Positions 1-11,594 of a stretch of DNA of 64,000 nt are shown in pieces. Below the pieces are notes generated by a model. That model made no database searches. It was given only the letters and a program-made list of their open reading frames with translations, and was not told the origin of the DNA. Position numbers and translations under genes: made by a program. Position 1 is the stretch's first letter, and every line of letters starts with the position of its first letter. Origin of the DNA: Carex sylvatica (lineage: Eukaryota > Streptophyta > Magnoliopsida > Poales > Cyperaceae); contig CAXKVR010000116.1 in assembly GCA_964058845.1 (NCBI GenBank), positions 1 to 64,000 on the forward strand. Direction: 5' to 3'.

Positions 1-740
1 AACTCGGCTGATCCGACTCGGACCAAGCATTTTCCACTCATTTTCTTAATTCTCTAGCAAAATTATACTTTTTCGGTGATTCGATTGAATCAATTTTGCA
101 TTTTTGGGTAAATACTTGATTATAGAATTTGGAGAGCGAATACAGTATCTAATTAATTTTACAGTTTTTGAGGAGAGTACAAGTACATATTCCAAAAAAA
201 TAAAAATAAGAATTATTTTGCTTTACCCGACCCACAATTAACCCATTAACGGAACATGTATGGAGCTTCGAGGATGCACGGAAGGTGTTTGAAAAAATTG
301 CCGAGAGAAATCTTATGACATAATCAGCTGTGATTGTGGGGGTGTGTGTGTATATGTGTGTGCATGACAAAAGGAGAAAAAATAATGTCGTATACTCTAA
401 GATAACATAATACTTGAATTTAGATTACGACCATTCGATCATAATACTTGCGTCCCTTTTCTGCTCAACTACATCCGACGCTCCTCATCTCTAACCAGAG
501 AATACGTACGTTACTTCAGGTCGTATCAACTTTTCCCTTGCGGCACGTACTCTTTTAGTTTTCTGCGAAGAGATAGTGAATTGTGTTTCCTGCGAAGAGA
601 ATACGTTACTTCTACATTACTTTAGGCCTGGTTTGAAATTTGGAAGTTGAATTGTGTTTTTCTTTTTGTTTACTTTGCTTTGTTACTGAAGAGATAGTGA
701 TGCTAATTGATTTGGTGCCTATTTATAGGAAATGGATACT
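1..740. other. Gene-free stretch at window start
   Basis: I see no supported gene. A small near-repeat (gcgaagagatagtgaattgtgtt and variants) occurs around 565-695. Confidence 0.5.
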
Positions 741-757
741 TCGATTTATCATTGTCC

Positions 758-1702
758 GTAATTATCCAGAGTAACCAGATTCTTACAAAGGATAATTTAC
801 TCACTAAAGGTTAGTCTGGTAACCCTAATTGCCAATTTTGTGATCAATTTGAGACAACAAACCACCTCTTTGTTACCTGCCCATTAGCTCACTCAATATG
901 GAACTGGATTGCTACCCATAATGACTTTACTTTTAACTGTAATACTGTGTCTGATTTATGGTCTTTAGATCAACATATACCTCTCAACAACTGTCTCATA
1001 ATTGAACTTATTAGAGCAGCCACAGTATGAGTTATCTGGTTAACCAGAAACAACTCTTGCTTCTCTGATACACCAATACTCTCAACTCAAAGCATTGCTA
1101 ATAGAATTATAGCTCTTACCTCCTTTTGGTGTAAATCCAGATTAGATGATTCCTACTTCAAATTAACTCTAATCATTCCCATGAATACTTCTACTTTGAC
1201 TCAGACAGGTCCTACTACAACCCCCTTGGTGACAGATACATCCTCAGAGGAAGGCAACAGCTGGGATTCCGAGGAAGATCCATGTCGTGGTCTCGAGGGG
1301 TCAGACCTCTCGGCATACCTCCGAGACAGGGCGGAATTTGAAGCAATGGATGGAGTGGGAGTGATATTGATCTCCTCTGATCCATCTCACTCTAGTTCAT
1401 CCTCTGATGATTGCTCCTGTGCCGACTCATCATCCACTTCATCCCAACTCTAAAACTTACTATCTCTAATTTCACTATGTTTTGATTGCTTTGTATCATT
1501 TTATACGTACTGTCTGTCTATGCTAAGTAGATAACGTCTAGCTGCTTAACATCTAGTACGTTCTTTTGATTTCGTATCTCAGCTACCCTATAGTTTCTAT
1601 GTTGTGATTGTAAGACGTATTAGTTTCTAATGAAACTGGTGGTAACCCCACTTTTATTCAAAAAAAACTAATTACTCTCGAAGCTGCTCAACTTATCATT
1701 GT
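758..1702 (+). mobile_element. 5'-truncated LINE (non-LTR retrotransposon), 3' end
   Basis: Reading the plus strand from about 815 gives a zinc-binding reverse-transcriptase domain (zf-RVT type) with the pattern CQFC...H-L-F-x-TCP and then a tryptophan-rich stretch, broken by one TGA near 1027. The same frame continues into an acidic, serine-rich tail (1181-1453). A short A-run near 1662-1669 follows. A 17 bp direct repeat, tcgatttatcattgtcc, sits at 741-757 and 1703-1719 and is the likely target-site duplication, though about 33 bp lie between the A-run and its right copy. No endonuclease or polymerase core is present, so this is a dead 5'-truncated insertion. Confidence 0.75.
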
Positions 1703-2320
1703 TCGATTTATCATTGTCCAGAGAGGCCTGATTTATCACTGTCTCAGCGGCCCACCTAAAATGAGGCTGCAGAGCCAATCTGTGACTTGAGTAATATGGA
1801 ATTCCTCCAGAATATTGTTTATTTTTTTATTGTTTATGGTATATTAAAAAATTTCGGTAGATGCAGCAATGGGTTTTTTTTTTTTTTTTTTTATAACCAG
1901 CCAAGCTAAAAACACGAAAACCAATTAAATGTTATGTGCACACAGGGAAAAAAAATAGATATATATAACCTACACATGCAGTAACTAAGCCACGTTGTTG
2001 TATGCTAATTTATGAGTGTATAAGTAATTATATAGACGAAAAATTAATTAATGTATAATTAATTATTTAAACACGAGAATAAACCTCCATGATTCTTATC
2101 ATATGGAACATACATATGGACGAATACAAGTTAAATAATAAAAGCGATCAATCATCAATGCGAACAGCTAGCAAATAAACAATATAAATAATAAAACATC
2201 CAACATAAATAATAAAGTCAACAAATTAACTAAATAGTAAAACAAAAAAGAAATAAAGTTTTGGAAAATTACAACAGAATGTTGTCGTCCACTTAACCGC
2301 ATGGCATAGTGGTGACACTG

Positions 2321-2408
2321 GTGAGTATTGTTGAAAACTTTCCCAATTTTAGGGTTTTACCTGAAATTGTTCTCAAGCTCAAAACATACTATGAAAAACT
2401 GAGGCAAC
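2321..2408 (+). repeat. Inverted copy of an alpha-dioxygenase intron segment
   Basis: This segment is the imperfect reverse complement of 5302-5392, which is intron 4 of the adjacent alpha-dioxygenase gene starting exactly at its donor site (gtgagta). It lies about 70 bp beyond the stop codon, in the likely 3' UTR or flank, and in the opposite orientation to the gene. Confidence 0.75.
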
Positions 2409-2475
2409 AAAAACAAATTAACATTTAACTTTCAAATAAATAGACTATAGATCTATACTGTAGATCTACACTAAC

Positions 2476-5400
2476 TTAGTTTGCACTGTCCCATACTGAG
2501 AAAGCACTAGCGGATTTCATCCACTTGTCGGTAATTTCAGGATAGTGGCGGTGGATCACATCTCTTAGGCCTTCTGTTGTATTAACCCATTGCAGCCCCT
2601 TCTTGGTGTAGGTCTTCTCATTAAAATAACTCGTGAAAAATCGATCTGATTCTAGCCTCCTGTTGTCATCAAATTTCAGATCGATCAATGTATTCATATC
2701 TAAACAGATTACTTATGAGCAGTGATTCAAATGGGTATCTGATACTATCCTGTATGTGATATGTAAAAACTTGAGGATCCAATTTTATACTTTTTATTAA
2801 TTCTTACATTCTAACATTAAATATTTGTTAAAATGTAAAACTAAATCTGACCTTGATGCCATTAGGATGAAAATGTTAAACGCAGTTTCGCTTATGGCAA
2901 AGCCCTCGATCTTTTTCTCTGCCATGAGTCCTACGAGAAGATCCAACTTCTCTACATCATCTCCATAAACTTCTCTTAAGGCTTTTATTGCTTCCTTGTC
3001 ACTTGTCAAATCCTCCCATTTTTCTATTGGAATTAGTAGTAGTTTCCTCCTAAACATATTGTACCTCGGTACACTTCTCTCTCTATCACGATATACTTTC
3101 ATGGAAAAACAAAAGATGGTATTAGAGATGAAAATGATAAATGTTTTTGGGAATGTCAATGAAATGAACTCCAAAGCTACTACGCACAGCAATCAGCAAA
3201 CCATTTTATTTGACATAACATTACATTTTTTTTAATTATTATACTGCTGTTCATAACGATACAGTGATATATATACCCAATCTTTTTTAAATAAAGTGTG
3301 CATGTTAATTTCGTAGAGTATTACGACTTCATATATGTAATCAGATGCATTGAATGGTTTTAGTATTACGACTTCATATATGTAATCAGCAAACAATAAT
3401 AGTAAGAAAATAGTATTACGACTTCATATATGTCTCAGTAAGAACATCTATTATCTGGTTTTAGTATGTAATCAGATGCATTGAATGGTACCAGAATGAC
3501 CCATTTCTTTGTTGTGTACTTTAGAATTGCTTAAGAGTATGCTATTAATTGTACCACAAGGACACAATATGTAGTTTTTCTCAATTCAATAGGAAGAGCT
3601 AGTATTTGATTCCAGTAAACAATAAATGAATTGATTATCAAATGCTACCAGAATAAAATATTTTTTACATTAAAAGTTTTTTATTTGTTGAGGCAATTAT
3701 TGTACCGATTTACTAGCTTGGTACAGTATCAGGATCCTCTACTGGTACTGGTACCCATTAGGTTTAAGCATTGTACCTTCTAGGGCCGCAAGGTCGATTT
3801 GATCAGCTCGATTGGTACCATCCAGATTTTGTGGTATGAGGTTTCTAAAGAAACTTGGGTAGTTCCAAAGTTCAAGTGCTCCACATGCTTGATGTCCCAT
3901 TGATACTGTCTGTTTTTCAAATCCGATTTCTGATAGCAGTTGCTCCCCTTTGAGACCCACTAAATCTCCAATATTGATACTATTTGTGACAGAAAAATAA
4001 TTGTATTATTTCCAGTGTGTGCATCTGGTACCAACTATTAATTAACTATAGTCCTTCTGTCATTAACAATCTTAATTTCATGGGGCACTCTGAATAGAAG
4101 GCCAAATGGAAATCTAATCAATTTTATATTTACATCATTTTTTGTTAATATAAAGAAAAAAATAAAAGATTTTAGAGAATACGTACTCTTTCAGGTATGG
4201 CGGAGAATTTGTTTGATCAGGTTCAGCGGTCGGATCTCTGAGTTCGAGAGTGCTCGGTAGTAAGGAGTGCATTCTATAAACACTGGTGAATTCTTCAGTT
4301 AGAGAATATGGAACTCCATGGTTGTTTGGTTTCTTCAATCCCACAAGGCCACCCAACGCAGGTCCGCCTATGTGGCCGAATGTTTCTTTTATTCTCTTAC
4401 CCAACAATCCGTACCTTCACAATGGAAACGAGGAATATAGTTTATTGTTGATAATTGTCATCCTTAATAATAAACTTAGAACTCAGTAATTATAAAAAAA
4501 ATTCAAACTTATATGTATATGCTCTGATTTAGTTTGAAATGCATGCCTTGTTATCAGAGTTTAAATATAGTTTAAAATTTAAACTTAAAATTTCCAGCAG
4601 ATACTGATGGTAGTCTGTGAATCTTTTTTTTTTTTTTTGCAAATACAAGATTTAAATGAGATAAATATACTTATATATGCTCACCAGTTTGCGTGCATTC
4701 CTGCATTCAAGATTTTTGTTTTGAGAAGCTCAACTGTCCAATCAATTGTGTGAATTTTTGCAATGACAGCAGAAGTAACTAATCTTGCATGATGGTATAG
4801 CTCTTCATCTGTTAGCTTTGGATATTCTTTCTACAAGTAAAGAAATATATATTCTTTATGATCAGTTTATTACTATATATAACATAATTAATTCAAGCAA
4901 CAAAAAAATCTTATTTTTTTCTAATGTATGGATTTCAAATTTCCAGTACATGTAATAGACTGCCGTGGCTTTTATGTAATGGAAAAATTAATAAGATTAT
5001 TGCTGCTTGTTACCTTTAATGCATCACAAACTGCATTATGTTCTTGAGTAAAGAGTGCTTGTAAGATGGAGACCCCGGCCCAACTGTTCCGGACGTCTCC
5101 AGAAACTGCCACGCCATTGTCGCCATGCAAAAGGAGGCCATCATCTCCAATCTTTAGTTTTCCATCAACAAAGGTCCTGACCGTTTCTACTTTTTTCTCG
5201 TTAGCTCCATATGTTGCACTCCCATCCCTTATTTCATTTAATTTACACAATTCGACAAAATCAGAACGGCTGTTGTCGTGCATTAAATGGCATTTATTGT
5301 AGTTGCCTCAGTTTGTCATAGTCTATTGTTTTGAGGTTGAGAACAATTTCAGATAAAACCCTAAAATTGGCAAAATTTTCAACATTACTCACCACCATGC

Positions 5401-8400
5401 CGTTCGGATATTGTAGTAACCGGTCTTTATTCCATCAGCATTTGTAGGTATCTCTTTTGTGGCAAAGAACTTGAATGACTTGAGTGGGCATTCACTTGCT
5501 ACTTCTTTTGGAGCAATTATTTCAATCTACTTTTATGAAAAAGGAAAAAGTAAATAAGAGAAGCACCTATTTAAAGATTGATCTGACAATATATGTTTTC
5601 AAATTTTCAGCAAAAAAATTAATGACATAGGTATCAATTTATGACTTCATTACACGGTTATAACTAGTTGATAACAAACTCTATACTTGAAGAATGTGAA
5701 TATTTTCAGAACTGACCCGGATTTATTAATAAAGTAGCAAGTCAACAACAAATGAAAAATTGGTCCTGCATTCTATTATCTGTACCTAGAAAAGGTTTAT
5801 ATTCTTTCAAAGAGTCCTTTTATCAATGTCAAAAAAAAAATTATTTCTTTTGCATAGCAGGTGTAAATATTTTGGAAAAAGATTGTGTGTAAGTTGAAAT
5901 TGAATGAAAAAAATTATAGATACCAGTAGTGCCACTGCTGCTTGGTATATATACTGAAGCGGATATGGATAATTTCCGAATACGGATTCGGATAATTTTT
6001 GAATATCCATGAAGATCCGGATACGGAGTTCTAAACGGAGCGGATATCCGGATTATCCGAAACCCAATAATTCTCGAATACGAATACGGATTCGGAGTCC
6101 TTAACGGAGCAGATATCCGGACTCTAATAAAAGAGAAATTAATATTTGCTATATGTGGAATTTGAACCCATGTACTCCCATCTCAAGACATTTGAACTAA
6201 GGTCCAAACCACTACATCACAACTTCTTTTGTTACCATTCCTTTATTTGATATATATATTATATGAATATATTATCTCTCATCTTTCCATCCACTTATAG
6301 TTATCATTAATATTTATATTTAATTTTTTAATTAATATTTGTATCTTAGAAATTCATATATCTTAATTATCCGACCATTATTCGTTTTATATCCGTATTC
6401 GAATCCGTATCCGTATCCGTTTAAGGCGAATTTGGTTTTGAATTTTAATATCCGTTTACTATCCGCATTCGTATTCGTATCTGCTCATTATCCAACAGAT
6501 GCGGATATGGTATGAGCATTATCCGCTCCGTTTACACCCCTATGTACTGATCATTTGTCTGGTTAAGCTAGAGGTTGAAATCACGTACCTGTTTTGTATC
6601 CTCGAGGTGATCGATCCAGTCATGCACCATGAACTGTATCCATGCGGCTGCTAGTATATTAAACTGCTTTCCTGTGTCCTTGTATTGTCTTCTAGCCAAC
6701 AGCTTTGTCGCCACCACCACTGGATCTGGGCTCATCAACTTCACCATGCAAACAGAAAAAAAGAAGAACAATTGTACATGAGTCGTGCAGATGGTCAGTG
6801 ATTTGCTGCTTTAATTAATTGACTATTATTTCAGGTTGATCTGGTTTCTATCAGTGAACATTAGTACCGTTAGAACGTTTAACAGATCATGTGTCGATTT
6901 ATTTTAGTTTAGTACCTCATTCTTTTCATCGACCGGATTCATATTTCTCCCAAAAAAGGTTTCTTGGCTACCAGCCTCAGCATTATCTGGGTCATTGTAC
7001 TTTCCATCTCCAGTGCGGTACGGGAAGTTTTCAGGGTTAAACTGTGTACCGTGAGAACTGCCAACACCTAAGAGATTGTATTTTTCAAGTAGGGTTCGGC
7101 GGGTGCTCAAGTAAAGTAAACCGATTAACACCGGCATCTTGTGCCACAGGTTTCCCTTATCTAATGCATGAACCAGCTGCATGGAATTAAGAGGAAAAGC
7201 TTAATTATAATTAATTTTAATGAATAATCTAATTTAGAATAGTAAACCAGTACATGATCAGGGCTACGTATGCTAGCCTGCCAAAGGCCATGCATGCGTA
7301 CATAATTATATATATTAATCATAAGAAATTTTATATATTGTCCTTCTTTTAAATTTTTGAAACAGTAAAAAAAATGCCATCGTGGACTAAAAAATAATTT
7401 TATCCACACCTTATTTCTGTTAAGCCTAATTTTTAGTTGTTTCTATCTTAATATATTTTCTCTCATATTAAGCAAGTATGTAGATGTCTTCATCTACGTA
7501 CTAACGGCTATGACTAAAAAATGAAATTTCTTATTGAATATAATCTCTCCGATTAAATAGTTTGTCTTTTTTTTTTCTATGCATATTTTTTATTTTTTTT
7601 ACATGTAGAAGTCCAAATTTATTTAGACACATACTCATCACACTTCTTTGACTATCACATACTCAATTTTCATTATTAATTAAGTTTGCATTTTGTATAG
7701 AAATTATTTAATACATGTAGATAAACAAATACTGCATATATAAGAACTATCTGATAGAACAAAATATATTGTATATATAAATCAAAACTAAGTAGGTACA
7801 ACAATAATAAAAACAAATTTTGCTTCATTTTATATAATTTATCTATCCTTAATTAGAAATAATATTGTGCAAGAGATTTGAGGTAGCATGAGGGAAAGGA
7901 ATATTGGATGACAAAATAAGGCATACACAAGATTTGTTATTAAAAATGCAAACAAAACAAACTAAACTATTAATTGCTACAAGGCCCAATTAAGTCATAT
8001 ATATGTCAATCACAAAAAAGATTTATTAATGTCTATGCTAAAAATATATAAATAAATTTGTTGTTAATATGTAGTTTTGAAATTTGTTACAGGGCCAAGA
8101 CATTTGTTATTTTTTTAGTTTTGAGAAAAGAGAGAGTATATATATTCTCTTTCACGGTTTTCAAATAAATTTGTTGATGTTTATGCTAAAAATATATAAA
8201 TAAATTTGTTGTTAATATGCAACCTATCCCAAAATGTCTATGCATGCATTATCCCCCCTCTCTCTCTCTCATTATTATTCCATAACAAGCTCTAGCATAT
8301 CATCATATATATATAAACAATTAATACCATATAAATGTTGGTTTGCTCCATTTACATTTGCTAAAGAAATATGTAAATCAATATGTAAAGGTTAATTATT

Positions 8401-8536
8401 AGATCAAATAAAAACTTGATTAATATCAACAAATTAAAGAACATACAATGAAGCCAAGCTTGTCACCAAAAGACATCCTTCTGAAAAGATCATAGAAGTC
8501 TGGATGTATAAAGGGCTTGCCAAGACACAATCCCAT
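2476..8536 (-). CDS. DOX: Fatty-acid alpha-dioxygenase (pathogen-inducible oxygenase type)
   Basis: Haem enzyme that adds O2 to the alpha carbon of fatty acids, giving 2-hydroperoxy acids (plant oxylipin pathway). I assign ten exons on the minus strand: 8536-8447, 7176-6916, 6738-6589, 5526-5393, 5227-5014, 4830-4685, 4414-4187, 3979-3777, 3095-2852, 2659-2476. All introns are GT-AG and the phases join to 617 residues with no stop, close to the family length of about 620-640. The distal haem His lies in FMVHDWIDHLED (His ~156). The catalytic Tyr and proximal His lie in SVYRMHSLLP (Tyr ~378, His ~381). The C terminus ends SAFSVWDSAN; some relatives continue about 15 residues. The ATG at 8536 gives MGLCLGKPF before the conserved HPDFY region. 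Introns 3 and 4 hold a hAT-like MITE and the source of an inverted repeat. Probably functional. Confidence 0.94.
3317..3488. repeat. Short interspersed direct repeats in a DOX intron
   Basis: The 22 bp unit gtattacgacttcatatatg(tn) occurs at about 3317, 3362 and 3412, and gtaatcagatgcattgaatg occurs at about 3337 and 3467. They lie in the intron between exons 8 and 9 of the alpha-dioxygenase gene and look like slippage or a locally rearranged insertion. Confidence 0.7.
5958..6541. mobile_element. hAT-like MITE in DOX intron, rich in CGGATA motifs
   Basis: The right end reads (reverse complement) taggggtgtaaacggagcgg, the end sequence shared with 14707-15385 and 26175. Dense CGGATACGGAT-type motifs lie at both ends. 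The flanks tatactga (5950-5957) and tgtactga (6543-6550) are an 8 bp target duplication with one mismatch, as expected for hAT elements. The left end is diverged. The interior (about 6159-6219, minus strand) contains a tRNA-like box A/box B pair homologous to the one at 15038-15090. Confidence 0.72.
7440..8430. other. DOX intron 1, AT-rich
   Basis: This lies inside the 1.27 kb first intron of the alpha-dioxygenase gene (8446-7177). I see only AT-rich sequence, a CT microsatellite near 8254-8271, and a duplicated phrase (gctaaaaatatataaataaatttgttgttaatatg) at about 8037 and 8184. Confidence 0.6.
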
Positions 8537-8855
8537 GGCTGCAAGATAGAATATTGTTTGTATGATATAGAGTTATATAAAATAGACGATAGGGATCGAC
8601 AATTAATGTACTCTTTGGAAATAATCATAAAGAGGTGGTGTTGTTATTTATATAAGGGAAGAAATCAACATATATATTTTGTATCCCATCCCCTGTTATT
8701 TTAACTTTTTCCTTGATTGTCAAATTTAACATTTTTCTTGCTGGTAGTTAGAAACGAGTTGGCTGCTTTTTTTTTCTTGCCTGATATCTAACTGTAGATC
8801 GAGTTGCACGTGTTAGGAATTAATATATCTCACATGCAATAATTATTAAAATGAG

Positions 8856-9155
8856 TTAGGGTGCTAACGGATCGGATGCATGCGGATTGGCTGGTGGTAA
8901 AACCATATCTGTATCTGTTTTTAATTTTGGATACGGATACGGATACGGATCGGATATCGGATATCCGTAGATATATACATAAATATTTTTGATAAACTAT
9001 ATGATATATATCTACTATTTGAATACGGATAATTAAAATTTAAAATTATATTCGTATCAGTATCCACACGGATATTCGGATATCGGATATATGTATTTAA
9101 TTTTCGGACACGGATGCGGATATGGTTGAATAATATCCGATCCGTTTGCACCTTT
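8856..9155. mobile_element. hAT-like MITE of the CGGATA-rich family, short copy
   Basis: Ends are tagggtgctaacggat and (reverse complement) aaaggtgcaaacggat. It is flanked by the identical 8 bp aaaatgag at 8848-8855 and 9156-9163. The interior is built of CGGATAC/GGATATCC-type motifs. It sits about 320 bp upstream of the alpha-dioxygenase start codon, so it may lie in the promoter. Confidence 0.75.
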
Positions 9156-9166
9156 AAAATGAGTAG

Positions 9167-9536
9167 GGTTAAAATGTCCCACTATTTTCATACCTTACAT
9201 TCTTATTTTCAGTTTTAAAGTCTAAACAGTCGATTTGATATGCTCTATATGATTTTCATATTAAAATGTGCTTGGAGACCAAATTATATTTTTTTTTTTT
9301 AAATGCTTTACTATTTTTTTAGATAGGTACAAAATTATTGTTTCTGGATCATAAAAAAATAATTATTTTATACTTATCTGAAAAAATAGTCCAAATTAAA
9401 ATTCCAAAAAAAAATATAAATTTGGTCTCCAAGCACATTTTAATATGAAGATTATATTGAGTGGTTCGGATCCACTGTTTAAACTTTAAAAATAAAGATA
9501 AGAATGTTGGGTATGAGAGAAGTGGGACATTTTAAC
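9167..9536. mobile_element. Foldback MITE with long inverted arms
   Basis: The outer ends gttaaaatgtccc (9168-9180) and gggacattttaac (9523-9535) are inverted copies. The arms run inward through ttggagaccaaat and its complement atttggtctccaa to an AT-rich centre. The internal arm sequence is shared with the elements at 26757-27162 and 36328-36727. A clean target duplication was not found here. Confidence 0.65.
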
Positions 9537-9539
9537 ACT

Positions 9540-9760
9540 TGTCAAATTGGGGCTAATAATTTGTGATCAGTTTATAATAATATATAATTATGGGTGAAGG
9601 GTCGAAGAAAGTTACACGATTGGTCAATTATGACCAATATTTCCATGACCAATTATGACCACGATTGGTCAAATTGGGGCTAATAATTTTTTTCATTTAA
9701 TTCGTCAATTATGACCAATATTTCCATGACACATGTAGATCGAGTTGCACATGTAATTAG
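9540..9760. repeat. Local direct duplications
   Basis: The phrase caaattggggctaataattt occurs at about 9544 and 9669, and tcaattatgaccaatatttc at about 9625 and 9705. The phrase tgtagatcgagttgcac near 9736 repeats a sequence near 8796, on the other side of the two MITEs at 8856-9536. This suggests local segmental copying around the insertions. Confidence 0.6.
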
Positions 9761-10061
9761 ATCTCCCCAATTGCTAAAATTGTGGCTGATGTGTTAGTTA
9801 ATAAATCACTATCAGCATTTATATATCGAACGTTCTTCCAAAACCTTTTCTTTTGTCCCTAGTTTGCTCTTTTAATTTGCAGGTTCGATCTGCATGTTTA
9901 ATTTGTTTTAATTTCTGTACAGGCCATTGTCCCCCATGTGTTAATTGATGTGCATGGTAGCCTGGTAGGGTAAGGTGAAGATAAAGGATGCATGAGATGA
10001 GACATCGTATCCCGCTTATTTCATTTTCATTTTTAATTGGTGGACGTGTGAACAGAGTGCG

Positions 10062-10163
10062 CCGAGATTTTTAAAAATAATTAAACCCATAAAAATTTTA
10101 TTAAAAATAATCAAATTTTGGGTAAAATTTTAAAACTACTTCATCCGTGGAAAAATTTCACGA
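10062..10163 (+). repeat. Left terminal inverted repeat of the Mutator-like element
   Basis: About 100 bp matching the reverse complement of 17512-17610 with scattered mismatches. Downstream the sequence continues with motifs related to the right end (ccccctgagaaaatattcac versus cccccatgagaaaatttcac), part of a foldback structure inside the terminus. Confidence 0.88.
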
Positions 10164-10248
10164 CCCCAATTAATAATTTCGTCCAGCAAATAATATTTAC
10201 GGACGGAATTAAAAATTTCCCCCTGAGAAAATATTCACAGTCCGAACC

Positions 10249-10258
10249 TTTAAATAGG
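10249..10258 (+). promoter_or_regulatory. Candidate TATA element for the plant mobile domain gene
   Basis: The sequence tttaaatagg lies just inside the left terminus and is followed by a pyrimidine-rich leader (cttt/ctcc runs, 10270-10370). This layout mirrors the TATA element plus CT-rich leader at the right end, so both termini appear to supply promoters for inward transcription. Confidence 0.45.
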
Positions 10259-10399
10259 CTACACCAGCATTTTCTCTTTCCTCCCCACTCATTTTCTCAA
10301 ATTTACACTCTCTCTCCTCCCAACCTAATTTTCTTTCAATTTTCTCCTTTTTTTTCTCTATATTTGCAAGTAAGTCCCTATATTTTTTGAAAATTTTAT

Positions 10400-11575
10400 T
10401 TATTGTGTAAAATAGTTATAGATTAGTCCAATTTAGTTAGTAAGTACCAAAATTAGTATAATGTAGTTGTAATTAGTGTTAATTAGTTTTAGTTAGTTTA
10501 GTTAGTGTTAAATAATGTTAATTAATTGTAATTATGGTTAATTAATTACGGTATCGAATTTAGTGATAATTAGTGTCAATGTATGTACCAAAATTATTTG
10601 TAATTAGTGATAATTAAGGTACCAAAGTTAGTTTTAATTTTATTTTGGATTTTGTATTCCAAAATTTTACATTAATTAGTGTTAATTAGTTGTAATTAGG
10701 GTTAATTAATTAAGGTACCGAATTTAGTGGTAATTAGTGTTCATTTAGGTACCAAATTAGTTGTAATTAGTGATAATTAAGGTACATATTTAGTTTTAAT
10801 TTTATTTTAGATTGTTTAGTCCAAAATTTTACCATAATTAGGGTTAATTAGTTGTAATTAGTGTTAATTAAGGTACCGAATTTAGTGGTAGTGTTAATAT
10901 AGGTACCAAATTAGTTGTAATTAGTGATAATTAAGGTACCAAATTTAGTTTGAATTTTATTTTGATTTTTTTCCAAAATTTTACCTTAATTAGCATATTT
11001 TTACCGCAATAGCGTATTTCAACATATTTTTATCGCAATTAGCGTATTTTAGCATATTTGAGTATATTTTTGCTTGTTTTAGCATATTTGACCCGAATAA
11101 GCATATTTTGACCACAATTAGCGTATTTTAAGCCAATTTGAGTATATTTTGGCTTGTTTTATCCTATTTTTACCCAAATAATATTTTTTTTGCATATTAG
11201 CGTAATTTAGCATATTTTAACCGCAATTAGCTTATTTTAGCATATTTGGGTATATATTTGCTTGTTTTAGCATATTTTACCCGAGTAACATATTTTTTGC
11301 ATATTAGCCTAATTTAGCATATTTTTACCACAATTAGCGTATTTTAGCATAATTGAGTATATTTTAACTTGTTTTAGCATATTTTACCCGAATAACATAT
11401 TTTTTGCATATTAGCCTAATTTAGCATATTTTTACCGCAATTAACATATTTTAGCATATTTGAGTTTTTTTTTCATATTATCCTAATTTAACATATTTTA
11501 CCTGAATAATATATTTTTTGCATATTAGCCTAATTTAGCTTATTTTAGCATATTTTAGCCAATTGTAGCATGTCT
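10400..11575 (+). repeat. Two blocks of AT-rich tandem repeats in the leader of the plant mobile domain gene
   Basis: Block 1 (about 10400-10985) repeats a unit of roughly 150-160 bp built on ttaattagttgtaattag and ggtaccgaatttag; its anchor ccaaaatttta recurs near 10659, 10821 and 10972. Block 2 (about 10985-11575) repeats a unit of roughly 110 bp built on tagcatattttagcatattt and gcttgttttagc. Together they separate the candidate promoter from the first ATG by more than 1.2 kb. Confidence 0.75.
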
Positions 11576-11594
11576 AAATTTTTTTTACTGTAGG

